A stretch of 44,475 nt of DNA from an uncultured Chitinophagaceae bacterium (lineage in GTDB: Bacteria; Bacteroidota; Bacteroidia; Chitinophagales; Chitinophagaceae): assembly GCA_937919945.1 (NCBI GenBank), contig CALESY010000171.1:1-44475 (forward strand), written 5' to 3'. Under the pieces are notes generated by a model. That model made no database searches and had not been told where the DNA came from. It worked only from the letters and a program-made list of their open reading frames with translations. This document shows, piece after piece, positions 15,811 to 25,567 of the stretch. Each line of letters starts with the position of its first letter. The first letter of the stretch is position 1. The position numbers were made by a program, and so were the translations under genes.

Positions 15811-16212
15811 ATGAGTACACAGTACATAGGTAAGCTGATAGTAGTCAATAACACCAATGCAGGCAGGGCTGTAGACAATGCCATTGACAGCTATCTTGTA
15901 ACGGTAATACACACCTGCGATGGTGAAGATACTAAGGTAATGGATAACGTGTTGCTGGACGGATGTACGGCTTCGTCTGTACATAATTTCATGTCTGTAT
16001 CAGGCAAAGACGATTATTGGCATTTTATCTTACAACCCGATAATAGCTATGGCGACAAATACGAAGGGAAATTTAAAGCTAACTACGAGGAGCGAGATTG
16101 CCCGGGCATTATGTTTGTAAACATACACTGGCATGGGGAAGTGTATGAATACGATGCGGAGATGGTATTCCCAATTTCAGACAATGTTACGGGCATACTG
16201 ACCGGTAATTAG
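15811..16212 (+). CDS. Small cytosolic unknown protein, cargo gene 2
   Basis: 133 residues from the ATG at 15811 (MSTQYIGKLIVVNNT). The frame is open from 15757, but that part is AT-rich and unconserved in look. No signal peptide. The pattern of strands (YIGKLIVVNNT, SYLVTVIHT, YWHFILQPD, IMFVNIHWHGEVYEYDAEMVF) suggests a small beta-sandwich. No family recognised. It lies between terminase relics B and C. Confidence 0.6.
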   Translation: MSTQYIGKLIVVNNTNAGRAVDNAIDSYLVTVIHTCDGEDTKVMDNVLLDGCTASSVHNFMSVSGKDDYWHFILQPDNSYGDKYEGKFKANYEERDCPGIMFVNIHWHGEVYEYDAEMVFPISDNVTGILTGN

Positions 16213-16242
16213 TAATTGTTGCAGATTGGCAAATCAATCCTT

Positions 16243-16285
16243 CACGCCACCTTGCCCAGCGTAACCCTTGCGGCATAGTCTTTTA
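16243..16285 (-). repeat. Terminase 3'-end relic, copy C
   Basis: The minus strand reads KDYAARVTLGKVA and then a stop (TGA), the closest relic to the terminase ending KDYASRVTLGKVA. The preceding residues (MPNKQI) do not match the terminase, so the similarity is confined to the last 13 codons. Confidence 0.85.
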
Positions 16286-16341
16286 TTTGCTTATTTGGCA
16301 TTGTTTTTGCTCGTACATCTGATTATTCAACCATACATACT

Positions 16342-17529
16342 ATGAAGCCATATTTACTTTTTACCCTTAGCATTTTTCTTTTTGCCTGCAAAAAAGATAA
16401 TAAAGGTAACTCCGCCCCTCAACCTCTTGCTTACGACTCTGTTTTTACTTTTCAGCAAAATGCAAAAACACACAGATTCAGCACCATCATCGGCAATGAC
16501 AGGAATGTTGTAATGCTTGTCAATGAGGCTAAAACGCTTATACCAACCCTATACAAGTTCTCACAAGCTGGTGCATTGTTATGGAAAAAAACTATTCAGA
16601 TACCTGATACTGCATACTACGGGATACCAAAGCTTTATTCTGTTGCAGAAACACGACATGGCAGCTTTTTGTATTGCGGAACATCATACAAAAAAGTACC
16701 TTATAACGGCTCATTTGTTATAGGCTCTGATATTGCCCTACTAAAAACAAACAGTAACGGAGACGTATTGTGGCTAAAAAGTTTTGGTGGCGATAACGAT
16801 GATTATGGCACTGCAGTTATCAAAACAAAAGATGGTAACTATTTGCTTGCTTGCAATTCCATGAGTTTTTCTGCTGATTACTTCAACGACATATACCTCA
16901 TTAAAATTGATGCCGATGGTAATGTACTATGGACGAAGAACTATACAGCACCTGAGCAACAACATATTGGCGATATAATAGAAACCAGTGAGGGCAATTT
17001 TTTTCTGAACATTACAGATAATTATGGTACAGGGCACGCAAACCTGATGTGGATGCTGATTGACAAAAATGGCAACGAGCAGTGGCGTAAAACAGCAGAG
17101 ATGGGCACTAATGCACATGCAGGCGGAGCAACACAAATAGCTAATGGCGACTTTGTGGTTTCTTACGGCACTACTAGTTTGTTTGTCAGCCGTTTGGATA
17201 AAAGTGGTAACAGATTGTGGACTAATAACTACACATCTGCGGGAAATGTAGTCTATTTGTTTGGTAGCTCTGATATGCAAGTTTCAAGCAATAACAACAT
17301 TACATTGGCTTCTAACTCTCAATATACAGGTACTAATAACGCTGTAACGTTTTTACTGAATATAGACGGCAATGGAAAGGAAGTGTTTCTTAAAAAATTG
17401 TCTATTGATAATAACAGTTCGCCAATGAACCTGTTACGTGCTGACAACGGCAATAATATACTTACAGGCAACCAAACACTTGACACAACTATTGCCAACA
17501 CATTTTTCATAAAGATAAATGATTATTAA
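16342..17529 (+). CDS. Lipoprotein with beta-propeller-like repeats, cargo gene 3
   Basis: 395 residues. SPII signal: MKPYLLFTLSIFLFACKKD, with lipidation predicted on Cys16. The body has repeats of about 50 residues of the type GGDNDDYGTAVIKTKDGNYL...LIKIDADGNVLW (others: LLKTNSNGDVLWLKSFGG, LMWMLIDKNGNEQW, LDKSGNRLWTNNY), the common Bacteroidota seven-bladed-propeller-like pattern with D-x-G-x-x-L-W turns. Probably anchored in the outer membrane; ligand unknown. It ends six bases before the terminase stop codon (convergent) and is flanked by relic C and the intact terminase. Confidence 0.75.
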   Translation: MKPYLLFTLSIFLFACKKDNKGNSAPQPLAYDSVFTFQQNAKTHRFSTIIGNDRNVVMLVNEAKTLIPTLYKFSQAGALLWKKTIQIPDTAYYGIPKLYSVAETRHGSFLYCGTSYKKVPYNGSFVIGSDIALLKTNSNGDVLWLKSFGGDNDDYGTAVIKTKDGNYLLACNSMSFSADYFNDIYLIKIDADGNVLWTKNYTAPEQQHIGDIIETSEGNFFLNITDNYGTGHANLMWMLIDKNGNEQWRKTAEMGTNAHAGGATQIANGDFVVSYGTTSLFVSRLDKSGNRLWTNNYTSAGNVVYLFGSSDMQVSSNNNITLASNSQYTGTNNAVTFLLNIDGNGKEVFLKKLSIDNNSSPMNLLRADNGNNILTGNQTLDTTIANTFFIKINDY

Positions 17530-17535
17530 AGTCCC

Positions 17536-18816
17536 TCACGCCACTTTCCCAAGTGTTACTCTTGAGGCATAGTCTTTGAAAAAGGACTGGAAGAAATAAC
17601 GGAAGCAGTCGAATAGGTCCATCTTGTAGATGTTGCGGTCTTTCTTTAAGGCACTTGGCACTTCGCTGTCTTCATCTACCATCGCCATTTCGCAATCGCG
17701 TATCAGCAGCGGGCATCCCTTTTCGCTGATGTATATATTGGGGTATTGAAATAATAGTGTGTTGATGAGCGCGCGGCTGTCGTTATGTGTCAGGTTGCGG
17801 GTGTTGATGACTGATTGTCTTTCGGGTATGTTGAGCATACTGCGTATCATGGTGTAGTAGCTATCGTGCTTGCCATCAAATCCCACATCGCCGTGGTTGC
17901 CACTGGCATCGCCCGTTATGTACAGGTGGTGGCCTTTGTATTTGGCATACACTTGCTGGCATAGTTCGCCAAGCTGGTCGCGCACGGCAAACTCATCAAT
18001 AAAATGTATAAAGCTATTGTGCTGCCCTTTGTTGGGGCTCATCTGCACCACAAGGCAGGTGAGGGGATTGCGGTTAAAGTCGAACGAGAGATAGATGGGG
18101 AAAGACGGCATCAGCGCGATGTCTGGTTTTACATGGCGTTGTTTATCAAAGGCAAATAACCAGGGTGCGTTATTCTCGCGCAAGCCCCATTCGCCCAACG
18201 CGTAGATGCGGTATTGGTTTTCGTTGTAGAGCTTCAGCATTTCAATCTGCTTGCGGTCGGCATCTGTCAGGTGCGGATTGTCTTTATACGTGCTGTGTAT
18301 TTTCACACAGTCGTCTTCCATATCCGTACGGTCGAAGAAGTGTTTCTTCAGCCAATGCTCTTCGTGCATGGGGTTGAAGACGAGCGTCAGTTGTATGTTC
18401 TCCCTGCCACGCGCACGTCGGTTTAACTCTAAGAAATCTTCAAAGTCGAGCTCGGCAGCTTCTTCCACCAGTATGCGTTCCAGCCCCTCAAAGCTTTTTA
18501 GTTTATCGGGGTCGTCGAGCCCGCGAAAGATGATTTGTGAGCCGTTTTCGTGTGTCAGTGTGCGGTCGCTTTTGTTCTCGCTGAATTTGGTGGCGAGTTC
18601 CATTTCTTCCATCCTTGCACGGAAGGCAGGTATCACACTATCGCGCAGCGTATTGGCTACTTTGCGTATGACGAGGGTTTTTACTTTGCGTTGTGTAGCG
18701 ATGGTCAGTTCTTTTTGTACGGCACTGTAGCTTTTGCCGCTGGCTGTGCCACCATAGCTGAGTACAAAACGTTTGTCGGCAGCCATCAGGCGGTGGTAGA
18801 GGGTGGTGTGGGACAT
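17536..18816 (-). CDS. Phage terminase large subunit (PBSX/Terminase_3-like)
   Basis: 426 residues, full length for the family. ATPase: Walker A SYGGTASGKSYS (Lys28), Walker B RILVEEAAEL (about 113-122), and a coupling-type motif LTLVFNPMHEEHWLKKHFF. Nuclease domain acids: SFDFNRNPLT (about 243), ITGDASGNHGD (about 300) and KMDLFDCFRYF near 408. This motor cuts concatemeric phage DNA and pumps it into the prohead. No portal or small-subunit gene is adjacent; instead, unrelated genes lie on both sides. Its last 13-16 codons are repeated three times downstream (copies A-C). The gene is intact and on the minus strand, opposite to the replication and tail modules. Confidence 0.93.
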   Translation of the reverse strand: MSHTTLYHRLMAADKRFVLSYGGTASGKSYSAVQKELTIATQRKVKTLVIRKVANTLRDSVIPAFRARMEEMELATKFSENKSDRTLTHENGSQIIFRGLDDPDKLKSFEGLERILVEEAAELDFEDFLELNRRARGRENIQLTLVFNPMHEEHWLKKHFFDRTDMEDDCVKIHSTYKDNPHLTDADRKQIEMLKLYNENQYRIYALGEWGLRENNAPWLFAFDKQRHVKPDIALMPSFPIYLSFDFNRNPLTCLVVQMSPNKGQHNSFIHFIDEFAVRDQLGELCQQVYAKYKGHHLYITGDASGNHGDVGFDGKHDSYYTMIRSMLNIPERQSVINTRNLTHNDSRALINTLLFQYPNIYISEKGCPLLIRDCEMAMVDEDSEVPSALKKDRNIYKMDLFDCFRYFFQSFFKDYASRVTLGKVA

Positions 18817-18921
18817 GGTGTTGATAAGTTAATAAGGGACAGGTTAATTATTTTAACAGCAAAAATACAATAATAAGTTGTTTGCTGCAAATAACTATTG
18901 CACCAAGATGTATGATGTCTG

Positions 18922-20793
18922 CTACTTCTGCCCCGTAGCTTGCAGGTATTGATTATTGTATGCTTCCGCCTGTTTAGCATCGCCCATATCTCTGTAGCAC
19001 ATGGCTATCTTCAGCAGCATAGCAGTAGCTTTCGGGTCTTTTTTATAGATGTCGGTAAATACAGTAATGGCTTCTGCATACTTGCCCGTCATAGCCAGTG
19101 TGTTGGCATAGTTGGCCTGCATCTCTGCATTGTCGGGAAACAGTTGCATACCCTCTTTAAAGAACGACAGTGCTTTGTTGTAGTCTTGTATATTAAAGCA
19201 AGCGGTAGCTGCTTTGTTATGTGTTTGCTTGTTGTAGCTCTTCAGCGCTATGGCTTTTGTATATGCATCAATAGCTGCCTGCCAGTTTTTTGCGGTAAAG
19301 TACACATCGCCCATGTTCAGGTAGTTGGCTCCGTCTTTGGGGTTCATAGCGATGCATTTATGGAAACACTGTAACGACTTATCCATCATGCCATGACGAT
19401 AATACGCTATACCCAGATTGGATATTACTTTATAGTCTGCCGTATCTATAGCATATGCGGCTTCCAAGTACTGCAACGCGGCTGCTTTTGTAGCGTCTGC
19501 ATTTTCGTTCAGCAGCAGTGTGCCGTAGTTGTATTTTGCCCTCGCGCTGTTGGTAGCATCTGCATCTGTCGTAAACAATGTAGCGTTGCTTTCCCATGCA
19601 CCCACTCTGCCCACCGTCTTTGCAGCAAAGGCAATCAACAATACCGATAATGGTACTGTAAACAGATACGCATTTTTAGCAGCATACAGATAATGCAACA
19701 AACAGGCAATGGCTACTATTATACCCAACGATGGTATAAACACAAACCTGTCTGCCATTGTAGAGCCTATCAGCAATACAATATTGCTTGTAGGCAGTAT
19801 AGTGAGGTAGAAGAACGCAATACCATAAGTGACAGCAGGGCTTTTCTTCCTGAACTTAAAAGCTATATACACAGTTGATGCAATCAGTATTACAGAACCC
19901 GCTATATACAACATATCATCGCCGAATGATACGCAGGGTACCTGATTGTACGAATAGTCGTAAGACAATAAGGTGGGGAATACAGACTTCAATATGTATT
20001 GCGCTAATAAGCACAGTGCAGTTAGTTTTTGCGAGATGATACTGCCACATACTACCAACGAATTGTCGGCATAGGTATAAGGCAGCTTGGCAGGGCTGTT
20101 GCTCAGTGCCATGTATCGCCATGCAAACCATGCAACCGTAATGGCAGACAATGCACCAAGCGCTATGAGTACATCTTTCTTAGCCCCCTTTTTATATATG
20201 GCAAACAACAACACAGCCGCAAACACGATAGAGCTTTCTTTGGATAATAGCGCCAGCAGATAATACAACATCGTGAGTACGGTTATCTTGTTGTGTTTTA
20301 CAACCTCTGTTGCAGCCAGTAACAAAAACAGCAAAGACAATATCTCGTCCCTACTTTTAATATTGGCTACCACCTCTGTATGCATAGGGTGGGCAATAAA
20401 CAGTAAGGAGATAAACAACGCGAGCAGATAGTTGTCGTGCAGCAGCTTCAATAACAGTTTGTAGAGCAACAAGCCACTGAAGGCATAGAGCAATACATTT
20501 ATTGCATGATGAATAAACGGCGCATCGGGAAACACTTCCCACTCGGCTGCAAACATCAATAAGGATAGTGGCCTGAATAGTCCATTGCCCAGCTCCCAAT
20601 ACCCTTTCCAGTAAGATGTGGTAAGTATATCGGGGATGCCTGCAAGGCCTTGCTGCACTATTTTGTTTTGATAAATAACGGCTTCATCGTCCAGCACAAA
20701 ACCGAAAAACACACTGGCACCATATAACAAAATGCCTGCCAGCAACACGATGACAGGATAATAAGAAGCGTATTTATGTTGACTATTCTCCAC
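18922..20793 (-). CDS. Membrane TPR protein, Tmtc-like glycosyltransferase family (copy 2)
   Basis: 623 residues, GTG start at 20793. About ten hydrophobic helices in the first about 400 residues, with motifs typical of the TMTC/GT-C mannosyltransferase-like family: FVLDDEAVIYQN near residue 32 (the DD pair), GLFRPLSLL near 73, and HPMHTEVVANIKSRDEIL near 135. The C-terminal about 200 residues are TPR repeats (YKVISNLGIAYYRHGMMDKS, ANYLNMGDVYFTAKNWQAA). The family probably transfers a sugar from a lipid carrier to exported proteins at the cytoplasmic or periplasmic membrane. It starts two bases after the stop of the paralogue upstream, so the pair is an operon. Confidence 0.85.
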   Translation of the reverse strand: MENSQHKYASYYPVIVLLAGILLYGASVFFGFVLDDEAVIYQNKIVQQGLAGIPDILTTSYWKGYWELGNGLFRPLSLLMFAAEWEVFPDAPFIHHAINVLLYAFSGLLLYKLLLKLLHDNYLLALFISLLFIAHPMHTEVVANIKSRDEILSLLFLLLAATEVVKHNKITVLTMLYYLLALLSKESSIVFAAVLLFAIYKKGAKKDVLIALGALSAITVAWFAWRYMALSNSPAKLPYTYADNSLVVCGSIISQKLTALCLLAQYILKSVFPTLLSYDYSYNQVPCVSFGDDMLYIAGSVILIASTVYIAFKFRKKSPAVTYGIAFFYLTILPTSNIVLLIGSTMADRFVFIPSLGIIVAIACLLHYLYAAKNAYLFTVPLSVLLIAFAAKTVGRVGAWESNATLFTTDADATNSARAKYNYGTLLLNENADATKAAALQYLEAAYAIDTADYKVISNLGIAYYRHGMMDKSLQCFHKCIAMNPKDGANYLNMGDVYFTAKNWQAAIDAYTKAIALKSYNKQTHNKAATACFNIQDYNKALSFFKEGMQLFPDNAEMQANYANTLAMTGKYAEAITVFTDIYKKDPKATAMLLKIAMCYRDMGDAKQAEAYNNQYLQATGQK

Positions 20794-20795
20794 TT

Positions 20796-22613
20796 TTATT
20801 GTTTGTTAGAAGTGATGGCTCTGTAGCCGTTCAGCGCGTTTTGGTCGTTGGGGTTGATGGCCAATGTTTTTTGCCAGCAGTATGCTGCGCTATCATAGTT
20901 CTTAACCGTATAGTACGCGCCACCCAAGTTGCTCCATGCATTGGCATTCTGCTCATACAGCTTAACAGCCATATTGAAATTGCCAATAGCTACAGGCAAG
21001 TTGTTTTTACCAATCGTCAGCCCACGGTCTGTAAAGTAATCGGATAGTTGAGGGAAATGCGGGTCGTTGGGCAATATTGTTTTTGCCAGCAACCAATATT
21101 TCATAGCACTGTCTTGCCTGTCTGTAAGGTGGTATATAATACCCTGATTTATCATGGCATTGGTAAACCTAGGGTGCATGGCTAATGCCTTTTGCGTGTG
21201 TGCCAATGCCTGTGCCAGCAGTTTGTTTTTGGCATCTGCATCTTTCGCGCTGTCGGTTTCTTTAATCAGTGCTTTTGCCACGTTATTATTTACCATAATG
21301 CTATTGGGCACTGTCTTAATATCGGTAGTAAACAAAGTGCTGTCGTCTTTCCATGCTTTGTTTCGGGCAATGGTTTTGAAACCTGCTACCACAACAATAA
21401 CGGTTAATACGCCATACCATACATTTCGTGGTAAGCGTGTTGCTACCTTATCATACAATACCGCCAATGCCATGCAAAATGCCAGCGATGCGTGGAATAG
21501 CAGGCGCTCGCCCATAGTAGCACCGATATCCATTACCAGATTTGATACAGGCAGCAAAAACAGTATGTACCAAAGCAGGATAAACGAATAAGGAGACTTG
21601 CGCAAGAAGCTGATGACAGCGAGGGCTACTAATGCAATATGAATGATGAGCGATAATATAACCATCGCATCGCCCCATGTTTTGTAAGGGATGGTATTGT
21701 AAGAATAGTCTGCCGATAGCGGATACGGAAATACGAGCAGTGCCAGGTATTTCAGCAGTACATATATTTTCGTTGCCCATTGCTGGCTTGTATCTGCCAG
21801 CAGGTAAGGGTTGTTCAGTATGTCATTTTGCGCTGTAGTGCTGAAGCCTACGGCATTGTACCTGATAAGGGCATATAAGGCAATGGCTGCTGCAATGGCC
21901 GCCGTGCAGTAGATGATACGTTGCTTATTCGCATCTTTCCTGAAAACCAATATGCTGCATGGTGTCAGTACCGCTAATACCACCGCATACTCTTTTGACA
22001 GGCAAGCTAATAATACAGATAATGCGGTCAATGCAAGCCATTTTATAGTAGGTGTGGTTATGTATTTAAACGCGCATATCAGCGATGTGATGATGAACAG
22101 CATTGACAGCAACTCATCCCTGCTCTTGATGTTGGCTACTACCTCTGTATGTACGGGGTGTACGGCAAAAAGCAGTGTTGTAACAAAAGCGATGTTGTCG
22201 TTTAGTAAGAAGTGTTTTTTCAGCAGAACGAACAGCAAAGCCAGCAACAACCCGTAGAGCAAAGCATTTATCAGGTGGCTATACATGGGGTTCGCGCCAA
22301 ATGCCTGATACTCTATGGCAAAGCTGACAATGGATAGTGGCCTGTACCTGCCACCGCTTAGTTGTGCATCTGCATTATAATCTTCGTACATGCCGGCAAA
22401 CATATCTGTGCTGAATATGTCGCCGATACCACTGATGCCCTCTTGTACATATCTATTTTGTTCTATAACAGGTGTATCGTCCAGCGCGTATTTGTTGGGC
22501 AGTGTATTCAGGTACAGCAGTATGCCCAGCAATACGGGTATCCAGTGTGCCTTGGTAGCCAGCCAGCCGGTTGTAAACAGCTTGCCGTTATGTGTAGTAG
22601 TGTTTTGTGCCAT
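20796..22613 (-). CDS. Membrane TPR protein, Tmtc-like glycosyltransferase family (copy 1)
   Basis: 605 residues, first gene of the pair. It has the same layout as its neighbour: KYALDDTPVIEQNRYVQEG near residue 40, GGRYRPLSIVSF near 90, HPVHTEVVANIKSRDELLSM near 150, about ten membrane helices, then TPR-like repeats (ALAHTQKALAMHPRFTNAMI, NAWSNLGGAYYTVKNYDSAA). The paralogues are diverged, so the duplication is old. Its role is as for the downstream copy; substrate unknown. It looks like a normal host gene and shows no phage features. Confidence 0.85.
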   Translation of the reverse strand: MAQNTTTHNGKLFTTGWLATKAHWIPVLLGILLYLNTLPNKYALDDTPVIEQNRYVQEGISGIGDIFSTDMFAGMYEDYNADAQLSGGRYRPLSIVSFAIEYQAFGANPMYSHLINALLYGLLLALLFVLLKKHFLLNDNIAFVTTLLFAVHPVHTEVVANIKSRDELLSMLFIITSLICAFKYITTPTIKWLALTALSVLLACLSKEYAVVLAVLTPCSILVFRKDANKQRIIYCTAAIAAAIALYALIRYNAVGFSTTAQNDILNNPYLLADTSQQWATKIYVLLKYLALLVFPYPLSADYSYNTIPYKTWGDAMVILSLIIHIALVALAVISFLRKSPYSFILLWYILFLLPVSNLVMDIGATMGERLLFHASLAFCMALAVLYDKVATRLPRNVWYGVLTVIVVVAGFKTIARNKAWKDDSTLFTTDIKTVPNSIMVNNNVAKALIKETDSAKDADAKNKLLAQALAHTQKALAMHPRFTNAMINQGIIYHLTDRQDSAMKYWLLAKTILPNDPHFPQLSDYFTDRGLTIGKNNLPVAIGNFNMAVKLYEQNANAWSNLGGAYYTVKNYDSAAYCWQKTLAINPNDQNALNGYRAITSNKQ

Positions 22614-22912
22614 CAGTGATGTTACAGATTATACCATTGTATAGTGTCGGTCTGCATCCTGAAAGTAATAAAAATAAAAAAGAGTGTAAGATTATGCCTT
22701 ACTCTCCAAGCATCATATTTGCCAGATTGAGTTATTTAATGAAAACGGACCAATACAAATTGCACTTGCCACGAATTTGTTCCCTAATGATACACAACCG
22801 TTAGTTGATAGCAATTACTGATTGTATCACAATCTAAGGACAGCCGCTTTAGTCTTCGTTGATTTTTCTAGGGCTGCATATTATTGCACCTTTGTCATTT
22901 ACATTAAATCAT
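22614..22912. other. Divergent intergenic region with a minus-strand terminator-like hairpin
   Basis: AGAGTGTAAG (22681-22690) and CTTACTCT (22698-22705) form a stem that, on the minus strand, is followed by a long T-rich run (22665-22680). It would end minus-strand transcription arriving from the right, yet no minus-strand gene lies there, which suggests that one was lost. The rest is featureless. Confidence 0.45.
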
Positions 22913-22944
22913 TTTCGTCGAAATGCCTCTTTTCTTCGACGAAA
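22913..22944. promoter_or_regulatory. Inverted repeat upstream of the T9SS gene promoter
   Basis: TTTCGTCGAA (22913-22922) and TTCGACGAAA (22935-22944) are perfect 10-bp arms around a 12-bp spacer. They sit 26 bp upstream of a TAGTTTTG -7 box (22971-22978), itself about 25 bp before the ATG at 23003. The position fits an operator for a dimeric regulator; no T-run follows, so it is not a terminator. Confidence 0.5.
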
Positions 22945-23002
22945 TAATTTTTATCTGCATTGCGCAGGGGTAGTTTTGCCACTACAAAAAATCATACCAA
23001 AT

Positions 23003-25537
23003 ATGAATACCACACCAATGTTTTTTTGCAGAACATTACTACTATTATTATTCATCACCTTCAATATACAGTCCAGAGCACAAACAACTTTATCAGCAGG
23101 CGACATTGCATTTACAGGTTATATCTTTAACAATACCGCTCCTCCTGCAGGGGATGCATTTTCATTTGTGTTGCTTGCTAACATTACTTCAGGGACACAA
23201 GTACGTTTTACTGATAATGGCTGGTTAGGTTCTTCTTTCCGTACAGGAGAATCTGATATTTTATGGACAAGTAATGCTGCGTATGCAGCAGGAACAGAGA
23301 TTACAATTACTAGTGGCGCATCAACTGCTACTCTAAATAACAGTTCGTCTGCCGGTAGTTTAACGGTTAGTGGTACTAGCCCATTCAGCCTTGGTTTTAA
23401 TGGAGATCAAATAATTTGTTATCAAGGAAGTTCATTGTCATCCAGTGCTACATTTATTACAGCCATACATAGCAACGTGTATAGTACTACCAACGGAGAT
23501 CCTGTTACTACTACCGCATCTGCGTGGGATGGCACAACAAATAATAGTGCCGCAAGCGGTATGCCAACAGGTCTAACAGGAGGAGCAACAGCAATATGGT
23601 TAGGTACACAGGGAGATATTAGTTCCGAAGCAGTAAATGCAAAGTTCAATTGTTCCGGTAATCTGTCAACTGTGTTAAATGTAAAATCCAGTATTTATAA
23701 TTTCAGTAATTGGACAAAAGATTTAAATGGTGTAGGTTCTGGTACAGCTCCTTCTTTTTCATTGCCGTCTGGTTGTTCTTATTTAGCCGCTACCTCTACC
23801 ACATGGAATGGTAGTACATGGAGTAACGGCAGCCCGTCATCAACAGTTGATGCTGTGATAGCCAGCAGCACCACACCGGGCACCTTTACCTGCAAGGGTC
23901 TTACTATTAATAGCGGTGTAGCCCTCACCATGGGTAGCGGAACTACCGCCAACATCAATGGCAATGTAACCAATAATGGTAACGGCTTCAGCGGTGTAGG
24001 TACATTCAACTTTGCAGCGAGTGGCAGTATCAGTGGTAATGCCATTTCATGCGCAGGTACCATCACCGTAGCGTCAGGTGCTACCCTTACAACAGGCGGT
24101 TTGCTTACCCTCACATCCGATGCTACCAATACCGGCCGTATCGGCAACAGCGCAGGTACCATCAGCGGCAATGTACAGGTACAACGCTACATACCCGGAG
24201 GTCGCAGGGCATACAGGTTTTTTGCACATCCGTTTACATCCTCACAGCCACTCTCTATCCTTACCGATGATATAGATATAACAGGCAGCGGCGGAGCTAC
24301 CAATGGTTTTACAACCACCGGCACCAACAATCCATCATCTTATTGGTACGATGTAACCACTGCCAACGGTTCATCCAGCAACGATGTGGGGTGGACAGCC
24401 TTCACCTCTGCCAGCACCAATAGTTGGGATCAGTATGAAGGTATCCGCGTATTGGTACGTGGTGCAAAGACCGAAGGTTTAACAAGCGGTGCATACACAC
24501 CAAGCGCCGTAACATTAGACATGACAGGTGCAGTCAATCAGGGTACACAAAGTATCAGTGTTACAAAAGGTAGCGGTACTACTTATGCATTAGTAGGCAA
24601 TCCGTTCCCCAGCCCTGTAAGCATGGATGCTACCAGCAAAACAGCAGGCATAGGCAGCAACTTCTATATCTGGAGTGCACAACAAGGCACCAAAGGAGGA
24701 TATACTACCTACAGCTATGGTTCGTCCTCCTTCAATCTGCCTGTTTGCGGCGCGTTTGTAACACAAATCAGCAGCAATGGTACTATCACAATAGAAGAAG
24801 CGGATAAGACCGGCAGCACCGGTACCATGTTCAAAACCACCTCTTTCCCCAACAGGGTAACGCTGAACATAGAAGACAGCACCATATTCTGGGACAGATT
24901 GCAACTGCACTATAACGATAACAACATGGCAGTAGCCGAAGCAGATGATGCCATCAAATTCCCGAACCCGGAAGTAACCTTCAGCACATTCAGCAAAGAC
25001 GATAGCGCATTGGCAATAGACAACCGCCCGTATGCGGAAAATGAATCCATAACATTGGGCTTCAATACCCCATATCAGAAGAACTATAAGATAGTAGCAT
25101 CTGAGTTTGACATACCCGCGGGTACAAAGCTGTACCTGAAAGACAACTATACAGGCAAGAATGAAGAAATAACGCTGGGTTACGAATACTGGTTTACGGT
25201 AGATACCAGCTCGGCATCACAAGGCAAAGCAAGGTTTGAATTGAACGCTGTAGGTAAACCTACTAACGGCATAAGCACCATTGCCAAAGAGAACAAACTG
25301 AAAGTGAAGTTAGTTCCCAATCCTGTAACTAATAACGTAACCGTTTATTATGAAGAAGCGGGACAAGAGACAATGATAACCATTACCGACATGATGGGAG
25401 CAAAAGTAGCTGAAATGAAAGCGGGGAGTAAGAATGGCAATGTTGTAGTCCCGATGTCGCATCTGAGTAGTGGTATTTATATCGTAAACATCCGCAGTGG
25501 TAATGCAGCCGTAACACAAAAACTGATAAAACAATAA
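23003..25537 (+). CDS. Large T9SS type A secreted protein, beta-solenoid-like
   Basis: 844 residues from the ATG at 23003 (MNTTPMFFCRTLLLLLF; signal peptide ends NIQSRAQ). The upstream part of the open frame lies across the operator and promoter and is excluded. Domain order: a secreted domain beginning LSAGDIAFTGYIFNN...FSFVLLANI...VRFTDNGWLG (residues about 25-235), a pattern frequent in secreted calcium-dependent or nuclease-like proteins; then a repetitive Ser/Thr/Gly-rich beta-helix-like part (LTINSGVALTMGSGTTANIN); then a large beta domain; then the type A sorting tail (VKLVPNPVTNNVTVYYEE, ITDMMGAKVAEM, LSSGIYIVNIRSG). Followed after 30 bp by the PID-CTERM-like gene, so probably co-transcribed. 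Confidence 0.85.
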   Translation: MNTTPMFFCRTLLLLLFITFNIQSRAQTTLSAGDIAFTGYIFNNTAPPAGDAFSFVLLANITSGTQVRFTDNGWLGSSFRTGESDILWTSNAAYAAGTEITITSGASTATLNNSSSAGSLTVSGTSPFSLGFNGDQIICYQGSSLSSSATFITAIHSNVYSTTNGDPVTTTASAWDGTTNNSAASGMPTGLTGGATAIWLGTQGDISSEAVNAKFNCSGNLSTVLNVKSSIYNFSNWTKDLNGVGSGTAPSFSLPSGCSYLAATSTTWNGSTWSNGSPSSTVDAVIASSTTPGTFTCKGLTINSGVALTMGSGTTANINGNVTNNGNGFSGVGTFNFAASGSISGNAISCAGTITVASGATLTTGGLLTLTSDATNTGRIGNSAGTISGNVQVQRYIPGGRRAYRFFAHPFTSSQPLSILTDDIDITGSGGATNGFTTTGTNNPSSYWYDVTTANGSSSNDVGWTAFTSASTNSWDQYEGIRVLVRGAKTEGLTSGAYTPSAVTLDMTGAVNQGTQSISVTKGSGTTYALVGNPFPSPVSMDATSKTAGIGSNFYIWSAQQGTKGGYTTYSYGSSSFNLPVCGAFVTQISSNGTITIEEADKTGSTGTMFKTTSFPNRVTLNIEDSTIFWDRLQLHYNDNNMAVAEADDAIKFPNPEVTFSTFSKDDSALAIDNRPYAENESITLGFNTPYQKNYKIVASEFDIPAGTKLYLKDNYTGKNEEITLGYEYWFTVDTSSASQGKARFELNAVGKPTNGISTIAKENKLKVKLVPNPVTNNVTVYYEEAGQETMITITDMMGAKVAEMKAGSKNGNVVVPMSHLSSGIYIVNIRSGNAAVTQKLIKQ

Positions 25538-25567
25538 TCCTCTCACTATTCTAAAAAGATTCTCCGT

